Assembly (NCBI GenBank): GCA_017303395.1
Contig: JAFLBN010000007.1
Coordinates: 124,001 to 188,000 of the forward strand
Direction of reading: 5' to 3'
Length of the DNA stretch: 64,000 nt
From: Chitinophagales bacterium
GTDB lineage: Bacteria; Bacteroidota; Bacteroidia; Chitinophagales; Chitinophagaceae
Part shown: positions 8,538 to 17,714 of the stretch, in pieces
How positions within the stretch are numbered: the first letter of the stretch is position 1
Layout of the letters: the number at the start of each line of letters is the position of its first letter
Made by a program: the position numbers and the translations under genes
Notes under the pieces: model-generated
What the model saw: only the letters and a program-made list of their open reading frames with translations
What the model was told of the DNA's origin: nothing
Databases searched by the model: none

Positions 8538-9131
8538 ATGATACAAGAGATTTTAGGTAATAGAGTTGCTTTATTTATGATTAGAGTTTGTTTGATCTTT
8601 GGAGCGTTATATTGCCTGAATTATTGCATAATTGGGTTGACGGTTTCTGGTGGGTATTACAGCAGTTTTGTGTCCAACCAACTTGACTATATATCAGCAT
8701 ACCGTAGGTTACTCTTACAAGGGGCTTCGATTTTATCCAGATTATTTGGTTTTGAGAACCATATTGATAATTACAATTTGTATTTGCATGGTGTATCAAC
8801 TGTGAAAATGATATACTCGTGTATTGGGTTTAATATGCTGTTCTTTTGGGTGGCGATTACACTATCATATCCACAAAGCATTAAACGGAAAATATCATAC
8901 CTAATGTCCGGTATAATCGGACTGACGATATTGAATATGCTAAGAGTAGGATGCCTGGCAATGGTACGCTCTGTGAAATGTTTAAGGCATTATAATATCG
9001 ACCACCATTTGATATTTACAGTATTCCTGTACTTACTAATATTTAAGATGATGGCTATGATGATGCGTGTTGATGGCTCAAACGATAAGATAATATCATC
9101 TCAACCTATTCCAGACGAGCACGGTAGATAA
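8538..9131 (+). CDS. Exosortase/archaeosortase-family membrane enzyme
   Basis: This 197-residue polytopic membrane protein carries the conserved exosortase triad in order: a Cys at the start of a helix (MIYSCIGFNMLFFW), an Arg in LNMLRVGCL, and a His in NIDHHLIFTVFLY. Exosortases cut C-terminal PEP-type sorting signals and transfer the protein to a membrane or surface acceptor. Its length and single-domain form match the Bacteroidota XrtF/XrtX-like enzymes rather than the long proteobacterial EpsH type. The 63-residue protein encoded just upstream carries a matching signal. The C-terminal 20 residues are hydrophilic. Subfamily is not assigned. Confidence 0.8.
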   Translation: MIQEILGNRVALFMIRVCLIFGALYCLNYCIIGLTVSGGYYSSFVSNQLDYISAYRRLLLQGASILSRLFGFENHIDNYNLYLHGVSTVKMIYSCIGFNMLFFWVAITLSYPQSIKRKISYLMSGIIGLTILNMLRVGCLAMVRSVKCLRHYNIDHHLIFTVFLYLLIFKMMAMMMRVDGSNDKIISSQPIPDEHGR

Positions 9132-9364
9132 TTATGATACGGGAGTAATTTTCCTTCCACTATGGAGTCAGTAAAATAGTATTCTATCAGATTACTACAA
9201 TGTTGCTACAAAATTGCTACCTGTAGAGTTCTGGTTTTTTCCAGCTATGATATTTGTTTGCAGTGAGTTTAATTAAATGCTACCGTTCTATAAGCAAGAA
9301 TAATGACTACTATTAACTGGGTTAACACTAATAGTGTGCGACAGCAGTAATAGTATGTGCTGTA

Positions 9365-9399
9365 AATGATAAAGGAGCCAACTTGGCATCTTTATCATT
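9365..9399 (+). terminator. Hairpin just upstream of repeat copy 2
   Basis: AATGATAAAG (9365-9374) pairs with CTTTATCATT (9390-9399), and inside it GCCAA pairs with TTGGC. It may end transcription from the exosortase gene, but the T tract is poor. The equivalent place beside the decayed third copy (17676-17709) has a different loop but an intact stem. Confidence 0.55.
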
Positions 9400-9404
9400 G
9401 TATT

Positions 9405-9578
9405 TAACTGGTTCATATTATCAATAATCACCAGTTTTCTAAAATTTTATAGTTTGAAAGAGTTTGAAAAATAGCCTCGGTGCAAACTGCTTAAAGCCAA
9501 GCCTACAATATCTTTCAAGAGGTATATACGCCAGAAAAAATCCTTCAGTTGGTTCGACACTCGTTCCGTAGACTCCAC
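9405..9578 (+). repeat. Dispersed 174-bp repeat, copy 2
   Basis: This is the second full copy, in the same orientation as 1527-1700, with no gaps and four mismatches. Together the two copies bracket the 7.7 kb that holds the T9SS, two-component and exosortase genes. The near-identity of two non-genic blocks implies recent duplication or ongoing mobility. Confidence 0.9.
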
Positions 9579-9589
9579 TCCAAGAGTTT

Positions 9590-9618
9590 AAAAGTCGCTC
9601 ATAGAGCGACTTTTTGTT
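9590..9618 (+). terminator. Rho-independent terminator after repeat copy 2
   Basis: AAAAGTCGCTC (9590-9600) pairs with GAGCGACTTTT (9604-9614) around an ATA loop and runs into T residues. Its sequence is unrelated to the terminator after repeat copy 1, yet it lies at a similar distance past the repeat. Confidence 0.8.
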
Positions 9619-9790
9619 ATAGTAGCTTTATAAGAGAGGCAGATATATTATAGCTATTTCCTTTCTTGTATTTCTGTATTAAAAATTATGTGTAAAGCCA
9701 AGTGTTTAAGGCGTAAACAGGACTTCTTTATTTCATGATTGTCAATTGTATTGATGCATAATTAGCAATTGAAGTACTACAAACTGCGTG

Positions 9791-10657
9791 CTAATGCTCT
9801 ATAATTACTTTTTTAGTATGATTATAGTTATCAGTCCTCAATCTTATTAAGTAACATCCATTTGGAACTTTGGCAGTGTTGATATAATATTCTCTGTTAG
9901 CGATGTTTGTATTTAAACTATTAATAATGGCTGCGGATATTATTTTGCCCCCATTGGTTTCCAGATGAATGGCGGTAATGTTATACGTAGTCGGGAATTT
10001 TAGATATAAGCCGTCATTTGCAGGGCAAGGATAGATGACTACATTGCTTATTGAACTATAAAGGTTTATAGTAAGTGGAGTGGAGTCAGCCATTGGTATA
10101 GCCATCGTTTTGCCGGTTTTATCAAAGCTTGGCTGACCATTATTATTAACTGCATTTACAATGCCGTATAGTGTCAATTCTCCGGATGATATGGCGGGTG
10201 CTCTCCAGTCAAAGTTTACTTCAAACCAATCATTGGTGTCTTTGGGTATGCGCGTGTTATTTTCTGCATAAAGCGATTTAATTGCAGGGTATCCTTGAGA
10301 GTAATTATCAAAATTTATAAAATTACCTACCGGGTTGTTATTGGTGTCTAATACAACTGCTTGAAAGCCAAACATATCATATTGGCTGTGTTTGCCCCTT
10401 ACTGTAATTGTGTATAGAGAATTGGCAGTATAGTATTTGATAGTATTACTTGCTGTATCCCCTTTCTTTCTTATCATAATTGTACTAAAGGTGGTATCCT
10501 GGCCACCATTATGACAGTTGCCGCAGTTACCTGCTCCGGGACTACCGGTCATGTTACCAAGACCACCGTTGGCAGCACCACCATGATAGCTGCTGAATAT
10601 GATTATTGTTGCAAAACTAAACAGCAGATAAGAAATGGCATACTTGTACCTTATCAC
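9791..10657 (-). CDS. T9SS-secreted protein with a CxxCH heme site
   Basis: This 288-residue exported protein starts with a signal-anchor-like hydrophobic segment (about 5-23). A single c-type heme motif, CGNCHNG, follows near residue 46 within SPGAGNCGNC. A reelin-like beta domain of about 130 residues comes next (YTITVRGKHSQYDMFGFQAV), the form annotated in Bacteroidota as choice-of-anchor V. A T9SS sorting domain closes the protein (VIYPCPANDGLYLKF ... AKVPNGCYLIRL). It overlaps the end of the FG-GAP cytochrome gene by four bases, so the two are coupled. The likely role is extracytoplasmic electron transfer or binding of a surface ligand. Confidence 0.75.
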   Translation of the reverse strand: MIRYKYAISYLLFSFATIIIFSSYHGGAANGGLGNMTGSPGAGNCGNCHNGGQDTTFSTIMIRKKGDTASNTIKYYTANSLYTITVRGKHSQYDMFGFQAVVLDTNNNPVGNFINFDNYSQGYPAIKSLYAENNTRIPKDTNDWFEVNFDWRAPAISSGELTLYGIVNAVNNNGQPSFDKTGKTMAIPMADSTPLTINLYSSISNVVIYPCPANDGLYLKFPTTYNITAIHLETNGGKIISAAIINSLNTNIANREYYINTAKVPNGCYLIRLRTDNYNHTKKVIIEH

Positions 10658-12168
10658 TTGATTTTGTTTTTAAGCACTACAAACGGAATGCCTGCATTCA
10701 CCCATTTATCAACTAACCCATTTGCAGGGATTACTTCAAATGCCAATGAGCCAAGTATAATATCTTCATCCCCGTCTTTGTCATAATCTGCTACGTCCAT
10801 TACTATCCATCTGCCAAGGGTAGGGTCTTGCATGGTTGATGCATTGAAGTTGTTTTTACCATTATTCTCTAAATACACAAAGCTTTCTTCCGGTTGGTTT
10901 TTATAATCAGGGAAAAATGAAATAGCTGCTATGTCTATGTCTCCGTCTTTATCATAGTCTGCAGGTATTGCTGCGTAGGCGCCGTTCAGGTGGTAAAAGA
11001 ACGCTTGCTTAAAATTGTTTTTGCCATCGTTTATATATACATATACCCCATGGTAATTTTTTAGTATTGGTTTAAAATCAGCATTGTCTCCTGCGGTATA
11101 AATTATATCATCATGTCCGTCGCCATTGAAATCGTATAGTTTAAAAAAGCTGGACCCATACGATGGCGGAAAGCGCACTGCTGCCTCTTCTCTGAATTTT
11201 CCATTCCCTTCGTTGTAGTATATATAAATACCTTCATCTCCCTGGCCGAAAAGAGCAATAATATCCTGTTTGTTGTCGCCGTTCAGATCTTTGATATACG
11301 CTTTTAGTGCACCGGGCTTATTTCTCAATATTTTTTTAGTGAAGTTTCCATTACCGTTGTTTCGCCACCAGGATAGCTTTCCGGTCCATTTAGCAAACTC
11401 GCATGTTACAATATCCATATTATTATCACCATCCAAATCTGCATAGCTGCTGTGTACAGGTCTTTGCAGAGAGTCTATTAGTTTATAAGGTTGTTTATTT
11501 GCTACTTTGGGAAGAGACAGTATGAAACCGTTATTGATATCTGTTGGGGAGAACGAACCCATTACTGTAAGTAGTAACTCATCCTGAAATTCTTCTGCCC
11601 ATACGGCACTTTCTTTTACTTTAGCCGCTTGTATCAATTCCAGATTGTTTGACAATACATTGAGTGACTGTGTGTTTGCATCCCCAATGTATATAGTGTT
11701 ATCAGTATTAAACTTTACTAATGTTACGCTGGGTGGTGAAAGTTTGTATTCAGGTATTATCACGTCAAAGTTTTTCAACCCTTTCGTGATTGTTTTTGGT
11801 TGCGCCGCAATAGGATTTTCCGGGGCATTCGTTATATAGTATGTTTTTATGCTTTCCCACTCTTCATTACTCAGCATAGGTTTTTCAGGGAAAATACCAG
11901 ATTGCTTTACGATTTCTCTTCCAGGTCCGTCTTCCAGCAATACGTCAATCAATGAGTCGTGTTCTACTATTCCTAAAAACACACCCATACGTGGCAGCAT
12001 ATAAGTTTCCCAAGAATGCTTGTCCAGTAAATCGGGGCTTGGAACCATGTGGCAACTGCCACAGTATATTTTAGATAGTTCTTTACCCTTATCGGTATTA
12101 TTGGTGTTAGTAGTACAACTTAGTACTACAGTAGTAATGAAAAGAATAAATACAATGAAGCGTTTCAT
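10654..12168 (-). CDS. Lipoprotein cytochrome with FG-GAP/VCBS repeats
   Basis: This 504-residue protein starts with a lipoprotein signal ending in TTVVLSC (lipid Cys18). A c-type heme motif CGSCHMV follows near residue 36, together with a distal PRMG that could supply the Met ligand. The rest is a beta-propeller of FG-GAP/VCBS units, each carrying a calcium-binding-like loop (YADLDGDNNMDIVT, KDLNGDNKQDIIAL, YDFNGDGHDDIIY, DYDKDGDIDIAAI, DYDKDGDEDIILG). It should be tethered to the membrane and face the periplasm or surface. It begins a two-gene operon with the heme/T9SS gene that overlaps its end. Function is probably redox or binding; the substrate is unknown. Confidence 0.8.
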   Translation of the reverse strand: MKRFIVFILFITTVVLSCTTNTNNTDKGKELSKIYCGSCHMVPSPDLLDKHSWETYMLPRMGVFLGIVEHDSLIDVLLEDGPGREIVKQSGIFPEKPMLSNEEWESIKTYYITNAPENPIAAQPKTITKGLKNFDVIIPEYKLSPPSVTLVKFNTDNTIYIGDANTQSLNVLSNNLELIQAAKVKESAVWAEEFQDELLLTVMGSFSPTDINNGFILSLPKVANKQPYKLIDSLQRPVHSSYADLDGDNNMDIVTCEFAKWTGKLSWWRNNGNGNFTKKILRNKPGALKAYIKDLNGDNKQDIIALFGQGDEGIYIYYNEGNGKFREEAAVRFPPSYGSSFFKLYDFNGDGHDDIIYTAGDNADFKPILKNYHGVYVYINDGKNNFKQAFFYHLNGAYAAIPADYDKDGDIDIAAISFFPDYKNQPEESFVYLENNGKNNFNASTMQDPTLGRWIVMDVADYDKDGDEDIILGSLAFEVIPANGLVDKWVNAGIPFVVLKNKIK

Positions 12169-12468
12169 TTATATGTTTGGCATTAATGCCTGCAAGCTAA
12201 ATGTGCGTTCGGTCTTAAACTATAGCTTTAATGTTTCCTTATTGTTATTTATTCAGTAATAGACTATTACGTCATACGTGTGTAACGATTTGTTTCATAT
12301 GCCTAGCAGGCTTAAACAATTTCCTTTAGTATAAGTGAAAATTATGGTGGATTTGTCAGGTAACAATAAGGTAATCTATTGTTTATAGAGTCATTACATA
12401 TCGCTAACATTCGCACAACCATTAGTTAACACTGCAAGCAGACTTTTGCATCAAAATCAGTAACCACG

Positions 12469-14331
12469 ATGAAGAAATTATTTTTACTTACGGCTATGAC
12501 AGCTGTTGTATGTACAGAAGCGGAAGCGCAACTGCAATTCCCGGTGCATATCACAGGTCAGTGGGCAGCACAAACGGTGTGGATGCCAAAATCTCCGCTG
12601 AAACAACAAGTTATATTTGTTGGCGGTGTAGATACAGTACAAACTACTACTACTTATGGTAACGCAGCAGGCAAAGCACCTGCAAAGCAATGGCACGACT
12701 ATATTGGTTTTGTAAAAGACAGTACAGCTGCGGGCGATTTGGGTTGGGTGATAGTAAACCACGAAATGACAACCAAAGACGACAAAAATGGTGACGGCGG
12801 CGGTATGACTACTTTCAAACTGCGCAAAAAAGCAAACAAAGAATTGGAAGTAGTTACTACAACATTGCCTGACGGTCGTACAGGTAAATTCTTCAACGTA
12901 GACTTTGCCAATACTACAGGTGAAACAGGTATGAACTGTGGTGGTATTACAAAAGGTGGACGTATCTGGACTGCAGAAGAATGGATGCAAAGCAGCAATG
13001 CGGGTATTTATGCAGGTGGTAGTGGCTATCGCGATACTACTGACTTTGTTATCGGTACTACAACACCTGCAGGCTTTCCTGGTTTTAATGGTAAAACATT
13101 GAAACGCTATCAAAACCTGAACTGGTTGGTAGAGATAGATCCTAAAACAGGTAAGGCACTACGCAAGCAATACAACTGGGGTCGCGCAGGTTGGGAAGGT
13201 GGCGTTATCATGGCCGATAACAAAACCGTATATCTGTTTGAAGACGGTTCTCCGGGCATCTTAGGTAAATTCGTAGCAACTAACGCAGGTGATTTTACTA
13301 CAGGACAGATGTATGTGTACAAGCACAATGGTACACCTACAAAATGGATTGCAATAGAAAACAATCTGGATACGCTTGTAAACCTGAATACAGTTGCTAT
13401 ACGTCGTGGTGCTACAATGTTCAACCGTTTGGAATGGGGCGCACAGCACAATGGTAAAATATACATCTGCGAGACAGGTCGTGATGCATTTAACTACAAT
13501 TCAGGTAATGCATTGAATGGTGTTATTTCTCCTTCACTGGTTGATGGTTACAAAATTCGTTATCAGATTGTAAATGGTGTTGCATTCCCTAATTCAGATG
13601 CAGCAGCTGCAGATTCAGTACGTATCGGTAAGTTCTTCGATTATTATGGTCGTGTGATAGAGTTTGACCCTGCTACAGATATGGTACGCTCTTATATAGA
13701 AGGTGGTCCTTACAAATCAAGCTCTACTTCAGACCAGCTTCCTCAGTATCCTGATAAACATTTGTCTAACCCTGATGGTGTTGATTTCTTTACTTTCGGT
13801 AGCAAAACTTATATGATGATTCAGGAAGATTTGAATGGCACAAGTTACAACCGTATGCCAAACGGTCTGACATCGACTATTTGTGAGGCTTACTTATTAG
13901 ATATGTCTATCAGCAATCCTACAATCAATGACTTGCAAAGGCTGACTGCTTGTGCACCAGGTGCAGAAATTACAGGTGGTATGCAGATTGATCATGAAAC
14001 AATACTGTTCAACTCTCAACACCCTAATAACAATAACGTAGCACCTTACAATAATTCACTGACATATGCTATTACAGGTTTTGATACTACTAAACCAACT
14101 ACAAGCATATTGGCTACAGAAGTGAAAACTAAGTCATTCACTATCTATCCTAATCCGGTATCCCGCGAACTGCATATCAGTCAACCAATGGACGTTGCTA
14201 TATACAACATGAACGGTCAACGGTTGAAAGTATATCGTAACACAACCAAAGTAGATGTTTCTGATATGGCTGCAGGTACATATTTTATCCGCAGTGCAGA
14301 TGGCGAAACACTGAAATTTATAGTAGAATAG
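12469..14331 (+). CDS. PhoX-like (DUF839) secreted phosphatase, T9SS
   Basis: This 620-residue exported protein has a signal peptide (cut near AEAQL) and a PhoX/DUF839 beta-propeller. Recognisable elements in order are NHEMTTKD, MNCGGITKGGRIWTAEEW, NWGRAGWEGGV, FNRLEWGAQHNGKIY, LSNPDGVDFF and GAEITGGMQIDHETILFNS with QHP. A short T9SS domain ends it (IYPNPVSRELHISQ ... VSDMAAGTYFIRS). PhoX enzymes are Ca/Fe-dependent alkaline phosphatases that release phosphate from esters outside the cytoplasm. The canonical catalytic set was not verified residue by residue, so activity is inferred from the family. A strong terminator follows, then the di-heme peroxidase gene. Confidence 0.82.
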   Translation: MKKLFLLTAMTAVVCTEAEAQLQFPVHITGQWAAQTVWMPKSPLKQQVIFVGGVDTVQTTTTYGNAAGKAPAKQWHDYIGFVKDSTAAGDLGWVIVNHEMTTKDDKNGDGGGMTTFKLRKKANKELEVVTTTLPDGRTGKFFNVDFANTTGETGMNCGGITKGGRIWTAEEWMQSSNAGIYAGGSGYRDTTDFVIGTTTPAGFPGFNGKTLKRYQNLNWLVEIDPKTGKALRKQYNWGRAGWEGGVIMADNKTVYLFEDGSPGILGKFVATNAGDFTTGQMYVYKHNGTPTKWIAIENNLDTLVNLNTVAIRRGATMFNRLEWGAQHNGKIYICETGRDAFNYNSGNALNGVISPSLVDGYKIRYQIVNGVAFPNSDAAAADSVRIGKFFDYYGRVIEFDPATDMVRSYIEGGPYKSSSTSDQLPQYPDKHLSNPDGVDFFTFGSKTYMMIQEDLNGTSYNRMPNGLTSTICEAYLLDMSISNPTINDLQRLTACAPGAEITGGMQIDHETILFNSQHPNNNNVAPYNNSLTYAITGFDTTKPTTSILATEVKTKSFTIYPNPVSRELHISQPMDVAIYNMNGQRLKVYRNTTKVDVSDMAAGTYFIRSADGETLKFIVE

Positions 14332-14349
14332 TAAACCACAAGTTATACT

Positions 14350-14381
14350 AACCGAAGCCCTGCAAAGGCTTCGGTTATTTT
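14350..14381 (+). terminator. Terminator of the PhoX-like gene
   Basis: AACCGAAGCC (14350-14359) pairs exactly with GGCTTCGGTT (14367-14376) around a 7-base loop, followed by ATTTTTG. Confidence 0.85.
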
Positions 14382-14405
14382 TGTTTTTAGTAAATGTGTA
14401 GATAT

Positions 14406-16346
14406 ATGAAGAAGTTGAGTGTGTTGTTTGTTGTAATGATTGTAATATTTGCAGCCACTACTGCATTTGACGACACAGCAAAAAATCCTGTAAAACAAAT
14501 ACAGGAAAGGCAAAAAGTAAGGCTGAAGAACTTCATCTCTGCAATTACAGATTTAAAATCCACTCTGAATGCAGTAGGTAGTGATACGAATGCAGGTATA
14601 GCAATGAAGGCTAAGTTTTTGAATGCAAGAGCTGCATTTAAAGAATGGGAGTATCTGGGAGAATATCTCGACCCGCAGTTTGTAAAGGATAATATTAATG
14701 GTTCTCCATTACCTAAAATAGAACGCAATACTTTTGGTGCTACTGTTGCCGAGCCAAAGGGAATGCAAGTGATTGATGATATAATATTCGGAGATGATTT
14801 GATTGGGAATAAGGATGAATTGGGAAAGCAGATAAACAGGTTATTGTCTGTATTGCAAGAGTATAACAACCAACAGTTTGCTATTTATGACAGAACTGTA
14901 TTTGAGGCTTACCGTATGGAGTTGATAAGGCTCTATACATTAGGGCTTACGGGATTTGATGTGCCTGGTTCAGGAAATTCTGTGAAAGATGCAATAACAG
15001 TGCTGGAGGTAATGAAGCATGATATGTTACTATATCAGACTTTGTTTGAAAAAACAGATAAGAACATTGCACAAAGATTATATAAGAATCATGCTGATTG
15101 TATCAGCTATCTTAAGTCTCATGACGATTTTGACAAGCTTGACAGGTTGTATATATTAACACAATATATTAACCCTTTGTTTGCAGATATGTTGTTACTG
15201 CATCGTGCGTCGGGGGTTGAAATGCTGCATGAAGTAACACAACGTCATTTATTACCCCCATTCAATCATATGGCTGATAACCTGTTTTCTAACGAGTTTT
15301 TGTCGCCTTTCAAGTACATCGGGTTACCTGAAGATTTTTACACCCCTGCATTGGTAGATTTGGGTAAAACACTGTTTTACGACCCGGTATTATCGTCCAA
15401 AAATAACAGGTCATGTGCAAGTTGTCACAACCCATCAAAGGCATTTACGGATGGAAAAGAAAAAAGCATTGCTCTGGATTTTGACGGGACAGTAGATAGG
15501 AATGCACCAACACTTATTAATTGTGTTTATACAGAACGCTTCTTTCATGATATGAGGGTGGAAGCGCTTGAGGATCAGATAGAGCACGTATTGACTAACA
15601 GGAAAGAATTTGACACAGACATGCTTGCCATTATCAGTAAACTGAAAGATAGTAAAGAGTATAACGAGCTTTTTGGAAAAGCAATGATTAACTATCAGGG
15701 TGAGAAAATCAGCAGCCAGAGTATAATGTTTGCATTGTCAGCGTATGTTACTTCATTGCGTGGTTTTAATTCTGTGTTTGACAAATATGTGCGTGGGGAG
15801 GTAAAGACAATAGACCCTGCAGTAAGAAGGGGCTACAATCTGTTTATGGGAAAAGCAGTTTGTGGCACATGCCATTTTGCTCCTGTGTTTAACGGTACCG
15901 TGCCGCCAAAATATGAGGAAAGTGAAAGTGAGGTATTGGGTGTTCCGGAAAATCCATATATCAAGCAGCCTATATTGGATAAAGACCTTGGGCGGGCAAA
16001 GGGTAGATTAAAGGAAAATGTTCCCTTCTATGAATATTCATTCAAAACCCCAACAGTAAGAAATATTGCATTGACAGCACCGTATATGCATAATGGCTCG
16101 TACAAAACACTGGAAGATATATTGGATTTCTACAACAAGGGTGGCGGCGACGGTATTGGTATTAAGTTGGAACATCAAACATTGCCTTTTGACAGCCTCA
16201 GTTTGAATAAACAGGAAATGGCAGATATTGTAAAATTTATGAAGGCACTCACTGATACTTCAGGTATGACATCTATGCCCAAGTCGCTACCAAAGTTTCA
16301 GAAGCAAACTGCTTTGAATGCACGGAAAGTAGGGGGCGATTATTAG
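14406..16346 (+). CDS. MauG/CcpA-type di-heme cytochrome c peroxidase with N-terminal helical domain
   Basis: The protein has 646 residues from the ATG at 14406, chosen because MKKLSVLFVVM is a proper signal peptide; an ATG at 14394 would add four residues. Residues of about 40-270 form a helical, imelysin-like domain. The peroxidase part follows, with the first heme CASCHNPSKAFTDG, the second heme CGTCHFAPVFNG and a Met-ligand region (TAPYMHNGSYKTLEDI). Such enzymes reduce peroxide or oxidise partner substrates in the periplasm using electrons from small cytochromes. The next gene is convergent. Placed beside the PhoX-like and cytochrome genes it forms an exported redox group. Confidence 0.88.
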   Translation: MKKLSVLFVVMIVIFAATTAFDDTAKNPVKQIQERQKVRLKNFISAITDLKSTLNAVGSDTNAGIAMKAKFLNARAAFKEWEYLGEYLDPQFVKDNINGSPLPKIERNTFGATVAEPKGMQVIDDIIFGDDLIGNKDELGKQINRLLSVLQEYNNQQFAIYDRTVFEAYRMELIRLYTLGLTGFDVPGSGNSVKDAITVLEVMKHDMLLYQTLFEKTDKNIAQRLYKNHADCISYLKSHDDFDKLDRLYILTQYINPLFADMLLLHRASGVEMLHEVTQRHLLPPFNHMADNLFSNEFLSPFKYIGLPEDFYTPALVDLGKTLFYDPVLSSKNNRSCASCHNPSKAFTDGKEKSIALDFDGTVDRNAPTLINCVYTERFFHDMRVEALEDQIEHVLTNRKEFDTDMLAIISKLKDSKEYNELFGKAMINYQGEKISSQSIMFALSAYVTSLRGFNSVFDKYVRGEVKTIDPAVRRGYNLFMGKAVCGTCHFAPVFNGTVPPKYEESESEVLGVPENPYIKQPILDKDLGRAKGRLKENVPFYEYSFKTPTVRNIALTAPYMHNGSYKTLEDILDFYNKGGGDGIGIKLEHQTLPFDSLSLNKQEMADIVKFMKALTDTSGMTSMPKSLPKFQKQTALNARKVGGDY

Positions 16347-16353
16347 TATTGGT

Positions 16354-16401
16354 CTTTCTGAGTATACATGTTGTTCATAAATAGTGTGTATACTCAGAAA
16401 G
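16354..16401. terminator. Convergent-gene hairpin
   Basis: CTTTCTGAGTATACA (16354-16368) pairs exactly with TGTATACTCAGAAAG (16387-16401) around an 18-base loop. The right arm covers the stop of the minus-strand barrel gene, so it could end transcription from both sides. Confidence 0.65.
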
Positions 16402-17452
16402 CTTCACCAAAGGATATGTAGAAACCACTATTGTTATTGCTGCCTATTGCATAATCTATTCGCAGGTTGGTGTTATCTTTTTTATCAACAAGAAAACGTA
16501 GGCCCAATCCGTAGTTGTATTTCAGTGAAGTCTGGTTGATTGTATTTATTGTTGTATACATACCTGATATACCACAAAGTACAGCAGCACCCAGCCTCCA
16601 GATTAAAGGCATTCTGTATTCTGCCTGTATTGTGCTCATACAATTGTCCCTGTATCGGCCATAATAATAACCTCTTACATATTTATCGCCGCCAAGATGA
16701 GATAAGTCATAAAAGGATGGTGAGCCGATGTTCAATTCATTATAGCTTCGCACTGCAAAGGTCTGTTTATTATTCCATGTCTTGTATTGGCGATAATCGG
16801 CAACTATTTTGCAATAGTTGTTTGTGGATGTATTGTAGCTGATGTCAGTGAAGATGTATCTTCCGTATTGGGGTGTTAAGAGGCTATTGCGGCTGTCTTT
16901 TAATACGGAATATCCAATTCCCCATGTTTTGCTTTGGGTAAGTTCGGGGTATGCAATACTGCTATTGATGTAATAGATGTTTCGGTAATAGATGTATCTT
17001 ATGTTTAAGCCCGTAAATAGTTTATTGCCAATTTTTTTCAGTGCAGATGCTTCGAAGATATTTCGTATGCTGTTGAATATTGCTTTGTTACTGTCTGGTG
17101 TATTACCTCCAATACCATAATAGAAATCAGGATATTCAGAAAAATGTATTCGTCCTTTGGTAAACCATTTTTCTTTATTGAAAAAATAGTTCCACTCTGC
17201 TTCAGCAATTATTTGCTTGTTCCAAGTATAGTTGAACTCAACTTTAGCATTCGATATTCTAGTATGTGAAGTGTCATAAAGCCTGATTGTAAACAAGCTA
17301 ACTGCGCCAATGTATGATCTTGTTTCAGGAGAGTATCCGAATGCCGGCACCGGCAATACTTTGATTTTTTTGTATTTGACGGTATCAATTGAATAACCGT
17401 AATGGCAAGTTGTTGTGAAGATGGCAAACAACAAAATAACTAGTTTGGTCAA
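16394..17452 (-). CDS. BamA/Omp85-family outer-membrane barrel protein
   Basis: This 352-residue protein has a signal peptide (about residues 1-20) and a C-terminal outer-membrane beta-barrel of the surface-antigen (D15/Omp85) type. Visible elements are GYSPETRSYIGAVSLF at the start of the barrel, DSRNSLLTPQYG, the SHLGGDKYVRGYYYGRYRD strand corresponding to the VRGF/Y motif, and a terminal Phe (YISFGEAF). It has no long POTRA region, so it is a short barrel-only member rather than BamA itself. The role is probably translocation or anchoring at the outer membrane. Confidence 0.8.
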   Translation of the reverse strand: MTKLVILLFAIFTTTCHYGYSIDTVKYKKIKVLPVPAFGYSPETRSYIGAVSLFTIRLYDTSHTRISNAKVEFNYTWNKQIIAEAEWNYFFNKEKWFTKGRIHFSEYPDFYYGIGGNTPDSNKAIFNSIRNIFEASALKKIGNKLFTGLNIRYIYYRNIYYINSSIAYPELTQSKTWGIGYSVLKDSRNSLLTPQYGRYIFTDISYNTSTNNYCKIVADYRQYKTWNNKQTFAVRSYNELNIGSPSFYDLSHLGGDKYVRGYYYGRYRDNCMSTIQAEYRMPLIWRLGAAVLCGISGMYTTINTINQTSLKYNYGLGLRFLVDKKDNTNLRIDYAIGSNNNSGFYISFGEAF

Positions 17453-17675
17453 TCTATGTGTATTTGGTCCGCGAAATTAGTGCATGCAATTAGGGTAGTT
17501 TTATTATAGATGTTAAGAAATTATGAATAGGAGGGTTCTGAAAAATGATACTTTAATATCACGCCATGAAATTTATAGTATAATATGTACTGATATACTT
17601 TACCACATACTTGCTCGAAATCTGCTGTAAAGAAAAGAATTGTATTTATTCTGTCTTATTCACTTTCAATTAGAA

Positions 17676-17709
17676 ATGATAAAGGAAACCCCAATAGATC
17701 CTTTATCAT
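17676..17709 (+). other. Hairpin upstream of repeat copy 3
   Basis: ATGATAAAGGA (17676-17686) pairs exactly with TCCTTTATCAT (17699-17709). The stem matches the one before repeat copy 2 while the loop differs, so the pairing rather than the loop is kept. Confidence 0.65.
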
Positions 17710-17714
17710 CGTGG

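Larger units (their letters stand above)
9132..9790. other. Gene-free stretch containing repeat copy 2
   Basis: No credible gene is seen here. The interval holds an upstream hairpin, repeat copy 2 and a terminator, listed separately, plus AT-rich sequence with no features I can name between 9620 and 9790. Confidence 0.6.

Noticed and set aside
12484-13113. A 209-codon frame opposite the PhoX-like gene
   Set aside because: Extremely Cys/Thr-rich, fully covered by a clear gene on the other strand.
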